This document shows, piece after piece, positions 7,028 through 13,085 of a stretch of 15,515 nucleotides of DNA. Under the pieces are notes generated by a model. It saw nothing but the letters and a program-made list of their open reading frames with translations. It made no database searches and was not told the origin of the DNA. This DNA comes from Candidatus Thorarchaeota archaeon MP8T_1 (GTDB taxonomy: Archaea; Asgardarchaeota; Thorarchaeia; Thorarchaeales; Thorarchaeaceae). The number at the start of each line of letters is the position of its first letter. Within the stretch, counting starts at the first letter, position 1. The DNA is taken from the NCBI GenBank assembly GCA_002825465.1, contig PJER01000050.1, positions 1-15,515 on the forward strand. Direction: 5' to 3'. A program made the position numbers and the translations under genes.

Positions 7028-7127
7028 GGTAGTCACCTCGTGCAGAGAGTCTATCACTGCAACGTCTTGCGCGTGTCAATTCCTACTCCAACATAGGAAC
7101 TAACATATCATCATAGTTTTTATTCAG

Positions 7128-7143
7128 TATAAAAAGAAATTTC
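7128..7143 (-). promoter_or_regulatory. BRE/TATA-like promoter of the GTPase operon
   Basis: On the minus strand GAAATTT (BRE-like) is followed by CTTTTTATA (7136-7128). A transcript start is expected near 7105-7109, giving a leader of about 80 nt to the preferred GTG at 7027 or 50 nt to 7057. Confidence 0.55.
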
Positions 7144-7147
7144 ATAC

Positions 7148-7177
7148 GTATTCTTCCAATTAAATTTGGAAAAATAC
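7148..7177. promoter_or_regulatory. 30-bp inverted repeat, candidate operator between divergent promoters
   Basis: GTATTcTTCCAA (7148-7159) and TTGGAAaAATAC (7166-7177) match in 11 of 12 positions as an inverted repeat with a 6-bp spacer TTAAAT. It lies between the minus-strand TATA-like box (7128-7136) and a plus-strand one (7181-7188), so a dimeric regulator bound here could control the GTPase operon and the RAM-domain gene together. Confidence 0.55.
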
Positions 7178-7180
7178 AGC

Positions 7181-7188
7181 AAATATTA
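7181..7188 (+). promoter_or_regulatory. TATA-like box of the RAM-domain gene
   Basis: AAATATTA directly after the inverted repeat would give a transcript start near 7210 and a leader of about 50 nt. A second candidate, GTATTATC, is at 7211-7218. The choice between them is open. Confidence 0.35.
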
Positions 7189-7262
7189 TGTGATAGCCAG
7201 CTTAGAGAAAGTATTATCAATCATTCTTGTGCGCCTTCAGAACTGAGTCGGTGATTCTGACT

Positions 7263-7529
7263 ATGGTGAAAGCCTATATCCTGATCAAAGCGCACGTTGG
7301 GCAAGAAGACGCAGTGCTAAGAGAAGTGCTTGAACTCTCCGTTACAGAGGAGGCACACAAAGTCTTCGGACCCTACGACATTGTCGCAGAAGTACGTGGA
7401 AGAGATATGGAAACGTTAGTTGAGGTAATAACGCAAAAGGTACGTATGATTAAAGGGATTGAAGACACACAATCAATACTGGTAATTGACACTGAGATAG
7501 ACATGTCTTCCACAAGCCTAGCCTCCTAG
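7263..7529 (+). CDS. stand-alone Lrp/AsnC-type ligand-binding (RAM) domain protein
   Basis: The 88-residue protein matches only the C-terminal effector-binding domain of Lrp/AsnC regulators: VKAYILIKAHVGQED, then VFGPYDIVAEVRGRDMETL, VRMIKGIEDTQSILVID, with the beta-alpha-beta-beta-alpha-beta spacing of that domain. There is no helix-turn-helix, so it cannot bind DNA in the Lrp manner by itself; such single-domain proteins form dimers and higher oligomers and can bind amino acids. The start is the ATG at 7263 because GGTGAT (7250-7255) lies 7 nt upstream; a TTG at 7227 would add 12 residues without such support. It lies between the divergent GTPase operon and the gelsolin-like gene, which suggests a sensor role in that neighbourhood, but this is only context. 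Confidence 0.85.
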   Translation: MVKAYILIKAHVGQEDAVLREVLELSVTEEAHKVFGPYDIVAEVRGRDMETLVEVITQKVRMIKGIEDTQSILVIDTEIDMSSTSLAS

Positions 7530-7552
7530 ACACAAACCTGACCATTTAGACC

Positions 7553-7578
7553 TCTTGGAGTCTGTCCAAGAATTTCTT
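7553..7578 (+). terminator. hairpin after the RAM-domain gene
   Basis: TCTTGGA (7553-7559) pairs with TCCAAGA (7565-7571) over a 5-nt loop, followed by ATTTCTT. The T-rich part runs into CTTAATAAC (7576-7584), a possible TATA-like box for the next gene, so the element may both end one transcript and border the next promoter. Confidence 0.5.
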
Positions 7579-7640
7579 AATAACAATGAGTGACGAGATG
7601 CTATAGGGACACACTATATCAAAGGAGGCCTTGTTCTATT

Positions 7641-8435
7641 ATGAAGACCCTTTCAAGGAAACCGTTTATGCTGATGCTATCCGATGATTCGGGCGAGGTC
7701 AGTCCAGTGCGGTTAGATGTTGGACTTGTGAATTCAGACAATGCATTGATTGTACTTGATGAGTTTAATGATACATGCTGGGTATGGATTGGACGCCATG
7801 TTAGTATGCCAACAAGAATGCATGCCCTTCGAATGGCTAGGGGCATTCAGAAGTCAGGATTCAAGATTGGCGTAACAACCATTGGACTTGCTTCTGAAAA
7901 GCTCATAGAGATGATGGAGAAGGACGACAATGATCCTGAAGTTGCATCCGCAATCATGTCATTCAGGAACATTCTAGACTATAGATGGAGTTTTGACGAC
8001 AAGGTATTAGCCTATAAGAAGGATACTTCTGCAGCTAGTGCCGAACCTATCGCTGGTGCTCCAATCAAACGGCGAGAGCCTGAACCTGAACCCACTCTGG
8101 TTGCTGAAACGATAAGTGATGAACCAGTCGAGCAAAAAGTGGCACCACCGAAGACAAAGCCGGCACCTCCCTCAACGCTTGAACCCGATGTAACTTTGGC
8201 AGATAAAAAAGCAGGATACCTCATGATGGCGACGATTAAGAACTCGGAAATCGTCTATACAGAGAAGATCGAGAAAAGTGGAACTCCTGGAATGAAGATT
8301 GAGGTACCAGGAGTCATGGTCATCGAAGTTCTTCTGAAGGGTCATGAGATTAGCATTACACCAAGCGACTTTGGCGGCTCAGACGCGGCTTTAAAGATTA
8401 AATCAGACTTTACAAAGATGCTCAAGACTCTTTGA
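7641..8435 (+). CDS. gelsolin-like domain protein with Pro/Glu-rich linker and unrecognised C-terminal domain
   Basis: Residues about 25-75 read like a gelsolin repeat: L29 and S32-D33 of the LxxxD pattern, ALIVLDEF, then CWVWIG (46-51), followed by a helix with ALRMARGIQ. Gelsolin repeats bind calcium and actin in eukaryotes, and Asgard gelsolin-domain proteins are known to modulate actin. Only one repeat is evident. A charged helical stretch (85-125) follows, then a low-complexity linker rich in Pro, Glu and Ala (130-185), then a compact beta-rich domain of about 75 residues (190-264) that I do not recognise. The ATG at 7641 is chosen because AAAGGAGG lies 12 nt upstream, a long but usable spacing; in-frame codons back to 7590 lack support. 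An actin-binding role is inferred, not shown. Confidence 0.7.
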   Translation: MKTLSRKPFMLMLSDDSGEVSPVRLDVGLVNSDNALIVLDEFNDTCWVWIGRHVSMPTRMHALRMARGIQKSGFKIGVTTIGLASEKLIEMMEKDDNDPEVASAIMSFRNILDYRWSFDDKVLAYKKDTSAASAEPIAGAPIKRREPEPEPTLVAETISDEPVEQKVAPPKTKPAPPSTLEPDVTLADKKAGYLMMATIKNSEIVYTEKIEKSGTPGMKIEVPGVMVIEVLLKGHEISITPSDFGGSDAALKIKSDFTKMLKTL

Positions 8436-8455
8436 GTCTAGGAACATCCATGATT

Positions 8456-8500
8456 GCCGCAGCATGATGCAATCAGTGACTGCGGCGCTCCTTTTCTTTT
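8456..8500 (+). terminator. GC-rich hairpin ending the gelsolin-like transcript, inside the GNAT gene end
   Basis: GCCGCAG (8456-8462) pairs with CTGCGGC (8480-8486), and the T-rich GCTCCTTTTCTTTTG follows. A second inverted repeat, TGATTGC (8451-8457) with GCAATCA (8469-8475), overlaps it and is mutually exclusive with part of it. The element covers the last codons of the convergent acetyltransferase gene. Confidence 0.6.
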
Positions 8501-9252
8501 GTATTATTGAGGTCCCGATACCAGTAATTATAGGCATGTTTGAAACCCAGTCTAGTATAGAGCTCTTTTGCAGATCTGTTGTCAATTTCGACTTGCAAAT
8601 AGGCAAACTCAGCTCCTAGCTTCTTTGCCCAGTTTTCCAGAGCAGTATTGACTGCGATCGCGGCACCTCTATTTCTCATATCAGGACGTGTCGCGATATT
8701 AAAGATGCCCAACCAAGGATTCTCGACAACTCCAAAACCGATGGCTGCAACAACTCCATCTATAATGGCTTTTGCATACATCTTCGGAAGCGGTGTTCTC
8801 TCCATTATTGCAAGGCGGACACTCATTGTTGAAGGGTCATGACCTGATGCCTGATTATATGCATCGATCCAATCTGCTGTCACATGTGTTTGAAGGACAG
8901 TTTCCAATGCGGATTGTGCTGGGAGAAGCATAGATAGGCGTACTGTCCAGACATCCACCTGAAGGCCTATCGAAAATCCTCTCTTCTCCAGCTCAGTATC
9001 AAGACCAGAGGGTTGACTCTCAGTGGTCATCTGAAATCTTGGTATGAGTTCCCTACAACTGTAAAACTCGACTGCAGAATCGATTGCTATCGAGAGGGGG
9101 AGATTTGGAGAGTCTAATGGAAGTACACTGTTGGCACGTCTGGTCACACCGTGGTCCGCTCGAAGTAACCACCCTCCTAATCGCATCTTCTCTTCTGCCA
9201 CCCAAGCGTTATGACCTAGGAGTTCTAGTTCTTTGATTGATCCATTGTCCAT
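8473..9252 (-). CDS. GNAT-family N-acetyltransferase
   Basis: This is a cytoplasmic acetyltransferase with a C-terminal GNAT fold. The acetyl-CoA pyrophosphate loop is R-N-R-G-A-A (193-198) after the strand LGIFNIATRP, followed by the long helix NTALENWAKKLGA, the strand FAYLQVEIDNRSA and the closing ELYTRLGFKHAYNYWYR. The N-terminal half (LGGWLLRADHGVTRRANSV at about 25-43) is a pattern common to a subgroup of two-part GNAT proteins of about 250 residues whose substrates are largely unknown. Its ATG at 9252 is preceded by AGGGAAGTG. A TATA-like GTTTAATTT (minus strand, 9306-9298) would place the transcript start about 25 nt before it. Acceptor could be a protein N-terminus, an amine or an antibiotic; nothing here decides. 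Confidence 0.88.
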   Translation of the reverse strand: MDNGSIKELELLGHNAWVAEEKMRLGGWLLRADHGVTRRANSVLPLDSPNLPLSIAIDSAVEFYSCRELIPRFQMTTESQPSGLDTELEKRGFSIGLQVDVWTVRLSMLLPAQSALETVLQTHVTADWIDAYNQASGHDPSTMSVRLAIMERTPLPKMYAKAIIDGVVAAIGFGVVENPWLGIFNIATRPDMRNRGAAIAVNTALENWAKKLGAEFAYLQVEIDNRSAKELYTRLGFKHAYNYWYRDLNNTKEKERRSH

Positions 9253-9297
9253 CGAGCTGCACTTCCCTTTATCCGTCGAATGGGGAATGATGGAGTC

Positions 9298-9306
9298 AAA
9301 TTAAAC
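9298..9306 (-). promoter_or_regulatory. TATA-like box of the GNAT gene
   Basis: GTTTAATTT on the minus strand lies about 46-54 bp before the acetyltransferase ATG. The expected transcript start is near 9275. Confidence 0.35.
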
Positions 9307-9360
9307 AACATGATATGAACAAAAACTGAATTGCCAGAAACTGGATAACAGATTCAAACA

Positions 9361-9368
9361 TTTCTTAT
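9361..9368 (+). promoter_or_regulatory. TATA-like box of the Vps62-like gene
   Basis: TTTCTTAT lies only about 25-32 bp before the ATG at 9393, preceded by A-rich sequence. The transcript would begin at or just before the start codon, so this mRNA may be nearly leaderless; this agrees with the weak ribosome-binding site (AAGG). Confidence 0.35.
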
Positions 9369-9392
9369 CCTTGTTCAAAGAGTATCCAAGGT

Positions 9393-10079
9393 ATGGACAT
9401 CGAGCACATAGTAACGGAGTATGCACCAATCCTTCACTTTCATCCAGAAGAAGGTCAGCATTGTTGTTTCCCAAGTGATGCTGAGAGAATCTTTGAAGCG
9501 TTTCATAAGGATTGGACTCTGTTCAAAGTGGACAAGACACCGAAAAGTCTCGACCAGTCTGCCCCTTGCTATTATGAAACTTGGGTAGATGACGATTTGA
9601 CTCAGATTCGGTACTGGTTCTGGTATAACTACAACGATTTTCCGGGGACACTATTCGGTATCGGAAAGCATCTGGGCGACTGGGAACATGTCGAGCTGCG
9701 CCTCTTTAGTGGTCTGAAAGCAGTCTGGTTGTTGTCTAACCATGAGGGCGCACGAGCTGTAACTAGTCACGGGAGTATAACGCAGTGTTACACAGAACAA
9801 CCCATCCTCGAGGGAAATCACATTCATGTGTGGGTTGCTCTTGGGTCTCACGCAGTCTATCCATCACCAATTAGCAATCCGAGATGCTATGCTCGAGTAT
9901 TTTGTGATAGGATTGCAGACGGAGGATCGATTTGGTATACAGAACAGGGTCTAAAACCACTATCTGAAACCAACTTCAGATCATTCAAAGGGAGATGGGG
10001 AGATAAGAAAGCACCCAAAAGTCCGCTAAATGAGTGTAACAGCCGATGGAGGAATTCACCCGAAATACGATTGGATTAA
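9393..10079 (+). CDS. Vps62-like (vacuolar protein sorting-associated protein 62 family) protein
   Basis: The 228-residue protein resembles the Vps62/DUF946-type family by several landmarks: YAPILHFHPEE near the N-terminus (10-20), an aromatic stretch YWFWYNYNDFPG (74-85), KHLGDWEHVELRL (92-104), LLSNHEGAR (113-121) and HVWVALGSHAVYP (145-157). The conserved His, Asp, Glu and Trp residues hint at a metal or ligand site, but biochemical function in the family is poorly known; yeast Vps62 was named for a vacuolar sorting phenotype. There is no signal peptide or TM segment. Related proteins also occur in bacteria, so this is not proof of a eukaryote-like trafficking role. Its stop overlaps the stop of the convergent methyltransferase gene by four bases (TTAA). 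Confidence 0.75.
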   Translation: MDIEHIVTEYAPILHFHPEEGQHCCFPSDAERIFEAFHKDWTLFKVDKTPKSLDQSAPCYYETWVDDDLTQIRYWFWYNYNDFPGTLFGIGKHLGDWEHVELRLFSGLKAVWLLSNHEGARAVTSHGSITQCYTEQPILEGNHIHVWVALGSHAVYPSPISNPRCYARVFCDRIADGGSIWYTEQGLKPLSETNFRSFKGRWGDKKAPKSPLNECNSRWRNSPEIRLD

Positions 10080-10600
10080 TTATCGTCTTGCTCATATTCA
10101 GGATACCAGGGAGTACGTCGCGGAATCCACCTTGGAACGTGTTGCATGTAAATCCTATACTCATCTCCAAACCGCGCAACAAGACCAGGTTCTTCTGATT
10201 TGATGAAGTAGATGTGGTTGATAATCAGAGCTAGAAGAAACCAGATGAATATGGGAAAAGATGAGAGTAGGATAGACTCGCCGAGGAGTGCAATCAAGAC
10301 TCCCAAGATCATCGGATTTCGAGTATGTCGGTACATTCCACTGACAACAAGATGCTTTGTGGGCGACCATGGAGCGAGAGTGCCCTTGCCTATTATTGAG
10401 AATAATCGTATGCAATTAATCAAAAGATCGACACCAAGCGCGATTAGAAGAAAACCTAGGAAGAAGAGAAAAACATCGATAGCTGGGCTAAATCCCCATC
10501 CAATGAAGTAGTCATTCGAAAGGACAATCAAACAACTAGGGATTACTATCAATACTCCCACTGGAAGACTGAACGATATGATGTGGTCACGGTAGCTCAT
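10076..10600 (-). CDS. integral-membrane methyltransferase, ICMT/PEMT-like
   Basis: This 174-residue protein has about four TM segments (near 9-28, 42-65, 98-113 and 114-131) and the SAM-binding signature of the isoprenylcysteine carboxyl methyltransferase / phospholipid methyltransferase group: GMYRHTRNPM (88-97), EEPGL (136-140) and FGDEYRIYMQHVPRWIP (144-160). Such enzymes methylate prenylcysteine, phospholipids or small molecules at the membrane. Sequence alone does not separate these. The gene starts 16 bp after the nadB stop on the same strand and is probably cotranscribed. The ribosome-binding site is weak (GAGTGGT). No prenyl-motif protein is seen in the window, as the GTPase lacks a terminal Cys, so a lipid or small-molecule substrate is at least as likely. 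Confidence 0.85.
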   Translation of the reverse strand: MSYRDHIISFSLPVGVLIVIPSCLIVLSNDYFIGWGFSPAIDVFLFFLGFLLIALGVDLLINCIRLFSIIGKGTLAPWSPTKHLVVSGMYRHTRNPMILGVLIALLGESILLSSFPIFIWFLLALIINHIYFIKSEEPGLVARFGDEYRIYMQHVPRWIPRRTPWYPEYEQDDN

Positions 10601-10616
10601 ATGTTCATACCACTCA

Positions 10617-12224
10617 TCAATTGACAGAACTATACCCTTTACGCATTACAGTATCGACAATCTGAAACGACTCCTCAGGGAAGTCTTTATTGTAGTGCGC
10701 TCCTCTGCTCTCTTTACGCATCCGTGCCATCTTGATAATTAATTCAGCGACTAGCGCTATATTTCTTAACTCTACAAGATCTGGTGTGACAACAAAGTCC
10801 CAATAGAACTGGTTAATCTCTCGGATCATAAATCCAATTCTATTTCTTGCTCTTATGAGCCGTTTATTTGAACGTACTATGCCTACATAGTTAATCATCA
10901 GGCGACGAATCTCTTCCCAGAGATGAGATATTACAACTAGCTCATCGGAGTCTGTAGCCTCTCCAGGATCCCAGGGCGGTATCTCGACCAATACAGACTT
11001 AGACTTATACTCCTCTATAGCCGTGATAGATGCATTATGCGCAAGGACAGTGGCCTCAAGAAGTGAGTTGGATGCTAATCGATTGGCTCCATGAAATCCT
11101 GTGCAAGCTACTTCACCAATTGCATAGAGACCAGCCACATCGGTTCTACCATTGATATCTACACGAACACCACCCATCATGTAGTGAGCTGCAGGAACCA
11201 CTGGAATCGGTTCTTTTGTGATGTCAATACCAGCCTTCAAGCAGGTCTCGTAAATCTGCGGAAACCTCTCTTTGATATAACCAGCATCCCGAAATGATAT
11301 GTCAAGCCAGACATGATCAGCACCAGTCCTCTTCAACTCATGGTCAATTGCCCTTGCTACTACATCACGGGGAGCAAGCTCGGCATCTTCGTGATAATCA
11401 GGCATGAACCGTTTACCATCAGGACCCAGGAGACGCGCTCCCTCACCACGAAGAGCCTCTGAAATCAAGAAGGAACGGATCTTATGGTGGAAGAGGAGTG
11501 TAGGGTGGAATTGGACCATCTCTAGATTCATCACACTGGCACCGGCCCGAAAAGCCATAGCTATCCCATCACCAGTGGCAACATCGGGATTACTAGTGTA
11601 AAGGAAGACCCTTCCAGCGCCACCCGTTGCAAGTACTGTTACTTTTGCCCTGAAACATTCTATCTCACTTGTATTTGCATCAAGAATGTAAGCACCATGA
11701 ACGCGATTATTCTGAACATAGAGATTGACAGCCATATGGTTTTCAAAAACAGTGATGTTGGGGGTGTTTTCAATATGTTCTATCAAGGCTAGCTCAATGT
11801 CTTCTCCTGTGTGGTCCTTCACGTGCAGGACACGCCGTTTGCTGTGGCCACCCTCAAGGCCAAGTTCATACTCACCAGATTCTTCTCGGCAGAAGTTCAC
11901 CCCCAACTCAGTCAGTTCACGTATTCGCTCTGGTCCAGCACGTATTATACTCTCTACAACTTCACGATGACAGAGACCATCCCCAACACGTAATGTATCC
12001 TGTATGTGGGCTTCAAGTGAGTCCTCAGATGATACAACAGCAGCTATTCCTCCTTGAGCTCGAACTGTGGATGAATCAGAAAGACGACCTTTTGTGATGA
12101 TATGGACAGTACCATGTTTTGCGACCTTAAGGGCGAATAAAAGCCCCGAAAGTCCACTACCAATAACGAGAAAGTCTGAGGAATATACTGTTTCAGCCAT
12201 CCATATCATCCCTGCGTTCTTCAT
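10617..12224 (-). CDS. nadB: L-aspartate oxidase
   Basis: NadB is the FAD enzyme that oxidises L-aspartate to iminoaspartate, which quinolinate synthase (NadA) turns into quinolinate for NAD synthesis. Motifs are complete: FAD-binding VIGSGLSGL (20-28), RAQGGIAA, LEGGHSKRRV with the family glutamate, HTGEDIE, FHPTLL, EALRGEGARL, APRDVVARAID and AAHYMMGGV, then YAIGEVACTGFHGANRLASNSLLEA. Active-site-type His239, Arg285, His346 and Arg381 are visible. The C-terminal helical domain (RRLMINYVGIVRS) is present, and length (535) is normal. The first ATG is at 12224; an ATG at 12200 (MAETVYSSDF) is a credible alternative, with AGGG 9 nt before it. nadA and nadC are not in the window. An ICMT-like gene follows closely and may share the transcript. 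Oxygen or fumarate can serve as acceptor in the family. Confidence 0.95.
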   Translation of the reverse strand: MKNAGMIWMAETVYSSDFLVIGSGLSGLLFALKVAKHGTVHIITKGRLSDSSTVRAQGGIAAVVSSEDSLEAHIQDTLRVGDGLCHREVVESIIRAGPERIRELTELGVNFCREESGEYELGLEGGHSKRRVLHVKDHTGEDIELALIEHIENTPNITVFENHMAVNLYVQNNRVHGAYILDANTSEIECFRAKVTVLATGGAGRVFLYTSNPDVATGDGIAMAFRAGASVMNLEMVQFHPTLLFHHKIRSFLISEALRGEGARLLGPDGKRFMPDYHEDAELAPRDVVARAIDHELKRTGADHVWLDISFRDAGYIKERFPQIYETCLKAGIDITKEPIPVVPAAHYMMGGVRVDINGRTDVAGLYAIGEVACTGFHGANRLASNSLLEATVLAHNASITAIEEYKSKSVLVEIPPWDPGEATDSDELVVISHLWEEIRRLMINYVGIVRSNKRLIRARNRIGFMIREINQFYWDFVVTPDLVELRNIALVAELIIKMARMRKESRGAHYNKDFPEESFQIVDTVMRKGYSSVN

Positions 12225-12255
12225 AGTTTGAGAACCAAAAGGCTACTTGAAGCTT

Positions 12256-12262
12256 CTTAAAG
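12256..12262 (-). promoter_or_regulatory. TATA-like box of the nadB transcript
   Basis: CTTTAAG on the minus strand after GTTTGTA would set the transcript start near 12232-12235, a few bases before the ATG at 12224 or about 30 nt before the ATG at 12200. The 97-bp spacer 12225-12321 serves both this gene and the divergent zinc-finger gene. Confidence 0.35.
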
Positions 12263-12307
12263 TACAAACACATTAACATTAGATAGCCATAGTAAGAATA
12301 AAAGATG

Positions 12308-12315
12308 AAGGAGAT
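12308..12315 (+). promoter_or_regulatory. ribosome-binding site fixing a GTG start
   Basis: AAGGAGAT lies 6 nt before the GTG at 12322. The ATG at 12305 upstream is in another frame and closes after six codons, so the GTG is the start of the zinc-finger protein. Confidence 0.7.
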
Positions 12316-12321
12316 TTTACT

Positions 12322-13026
12322 GTGACTACTTGTGAAGAGTGCAAACGTTTTGGATACTCTAGGACAAACCAAGAATCCCACCCTTGTGCACTCTGTGGAG
12401 AATTGCGATGCATGGACCACATGATATGGGTGCCTGCTCATGAATTAGAAAAGCGTCTAGAAGAGGCAGAGGCAGTAACGAGTCTCATGAAGTACAAGAA
12501 AATAGGAGGGTGGTATGGATTCTGTGGGAGAAGCTCGCATGTTCCCCGAGGGCTCCCAATACGTCATGGGAAGGAGAGAGAGGGAGGGAAACTTGTTCGT
12601 CTCATTCTGGACCATGAGAAGAAACCCGGTCTGGAGTGTTTCCAAAGATGGGAGGTAGGAACCATCGAGGATGGATACGAAGCAGAGTGGGAGCCAAAGC
12701 AGTATGCTCTCTCATGTTCGTTTGCTCCCATGATGTTACTAATAGCAAACATGTACAGGAGTGGGAAGGACTCATCAACCATTCCAGAACGTCTTTATGA
12801 CACGGCTTTCAGAACCTTTGGAAGCAAGAAGCCGTCGTTCTTTCTGGAATCATGGGAGGATTTTTCTAAATCTGTGGGCACGAAGCCAGATCAAGAGACA
12901 TTAATCAACTATGTCTGCTCAAGATGCTCAGTCATTCCGTGTTTGAACAGGCAAGCTCCATTCTATGATAGCAAAATGCTTAGAAGAATTGCAGAAGAAC
13001 CGGACCTTGTTGATATCTGGAAATAA
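12322..13026 (+). CDS. B-box-like zinc-finger protein with unrecognised downstream domain
   Basis: The N-terminus carries C4-x2-C7, H20, C22-x2-C25, C30 and H33, a cross-brace-like pattern similar to B-box or related treble-clef fingers (CEECKRF...CALCGELRCMDH). After a short charged helix (HELEKRLEEAEAV) the remaining 170 residues are not a family I recognise; they contain LVRLILDHEKKPGLECFQRWEVG and a second Cys cluster C199, C202, C207 near the end (VCSRCSVIPC). There is no TM segment. The GTG start is fixed by AAGGAGAT 6 nt upstream. It is divergent from nadB. Conserved trailing cysteines would suit a second metal site or a redox centre. Protein or nucleic-acid binding is possible from the finger alone, but no function should be assigned. 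Confidence 0.7.
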   Translation: MTTCEECKRFGYSRTNQESHPCALCGELRCMDHMIWVPAHELEKRLEEAEAVTSLMKYKKIGGWYGFCGRSSHVPRGLPIRHGKEREGGKLVRLILDHEKKPGLECFQRWEVGTIEDGYEAEWEPKQYALSCSFAPMMLLIANMYRSGKDSSTIPERLYDTAFRTFGSKKPSFFLESWEDFSKSVGTKPDQETLINYVCSRCSVIPCLNRQAPFYDSKMLRRIAEEPDLVDIWK

Positions 13027-13085
13027 GATGAGTATTGATGCGCTAAAAACAAGTTAAAGAGGACCTTCCATATCAACGACATTCC

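Noticed and set aside
10076..10600. ICMT-like enzyme acting on the window's small GTPase
   Set aside because: The GTPase has no C-terminal cysteine to prenylate, so a direct enzyme-substrate link is not supported.
13027..13085. Terminator between the zinc-finger gene and the large minus-strand gene
   Set aside because: The 59-bp convergent spacer has no convincing stem and no long T-run on either strand.
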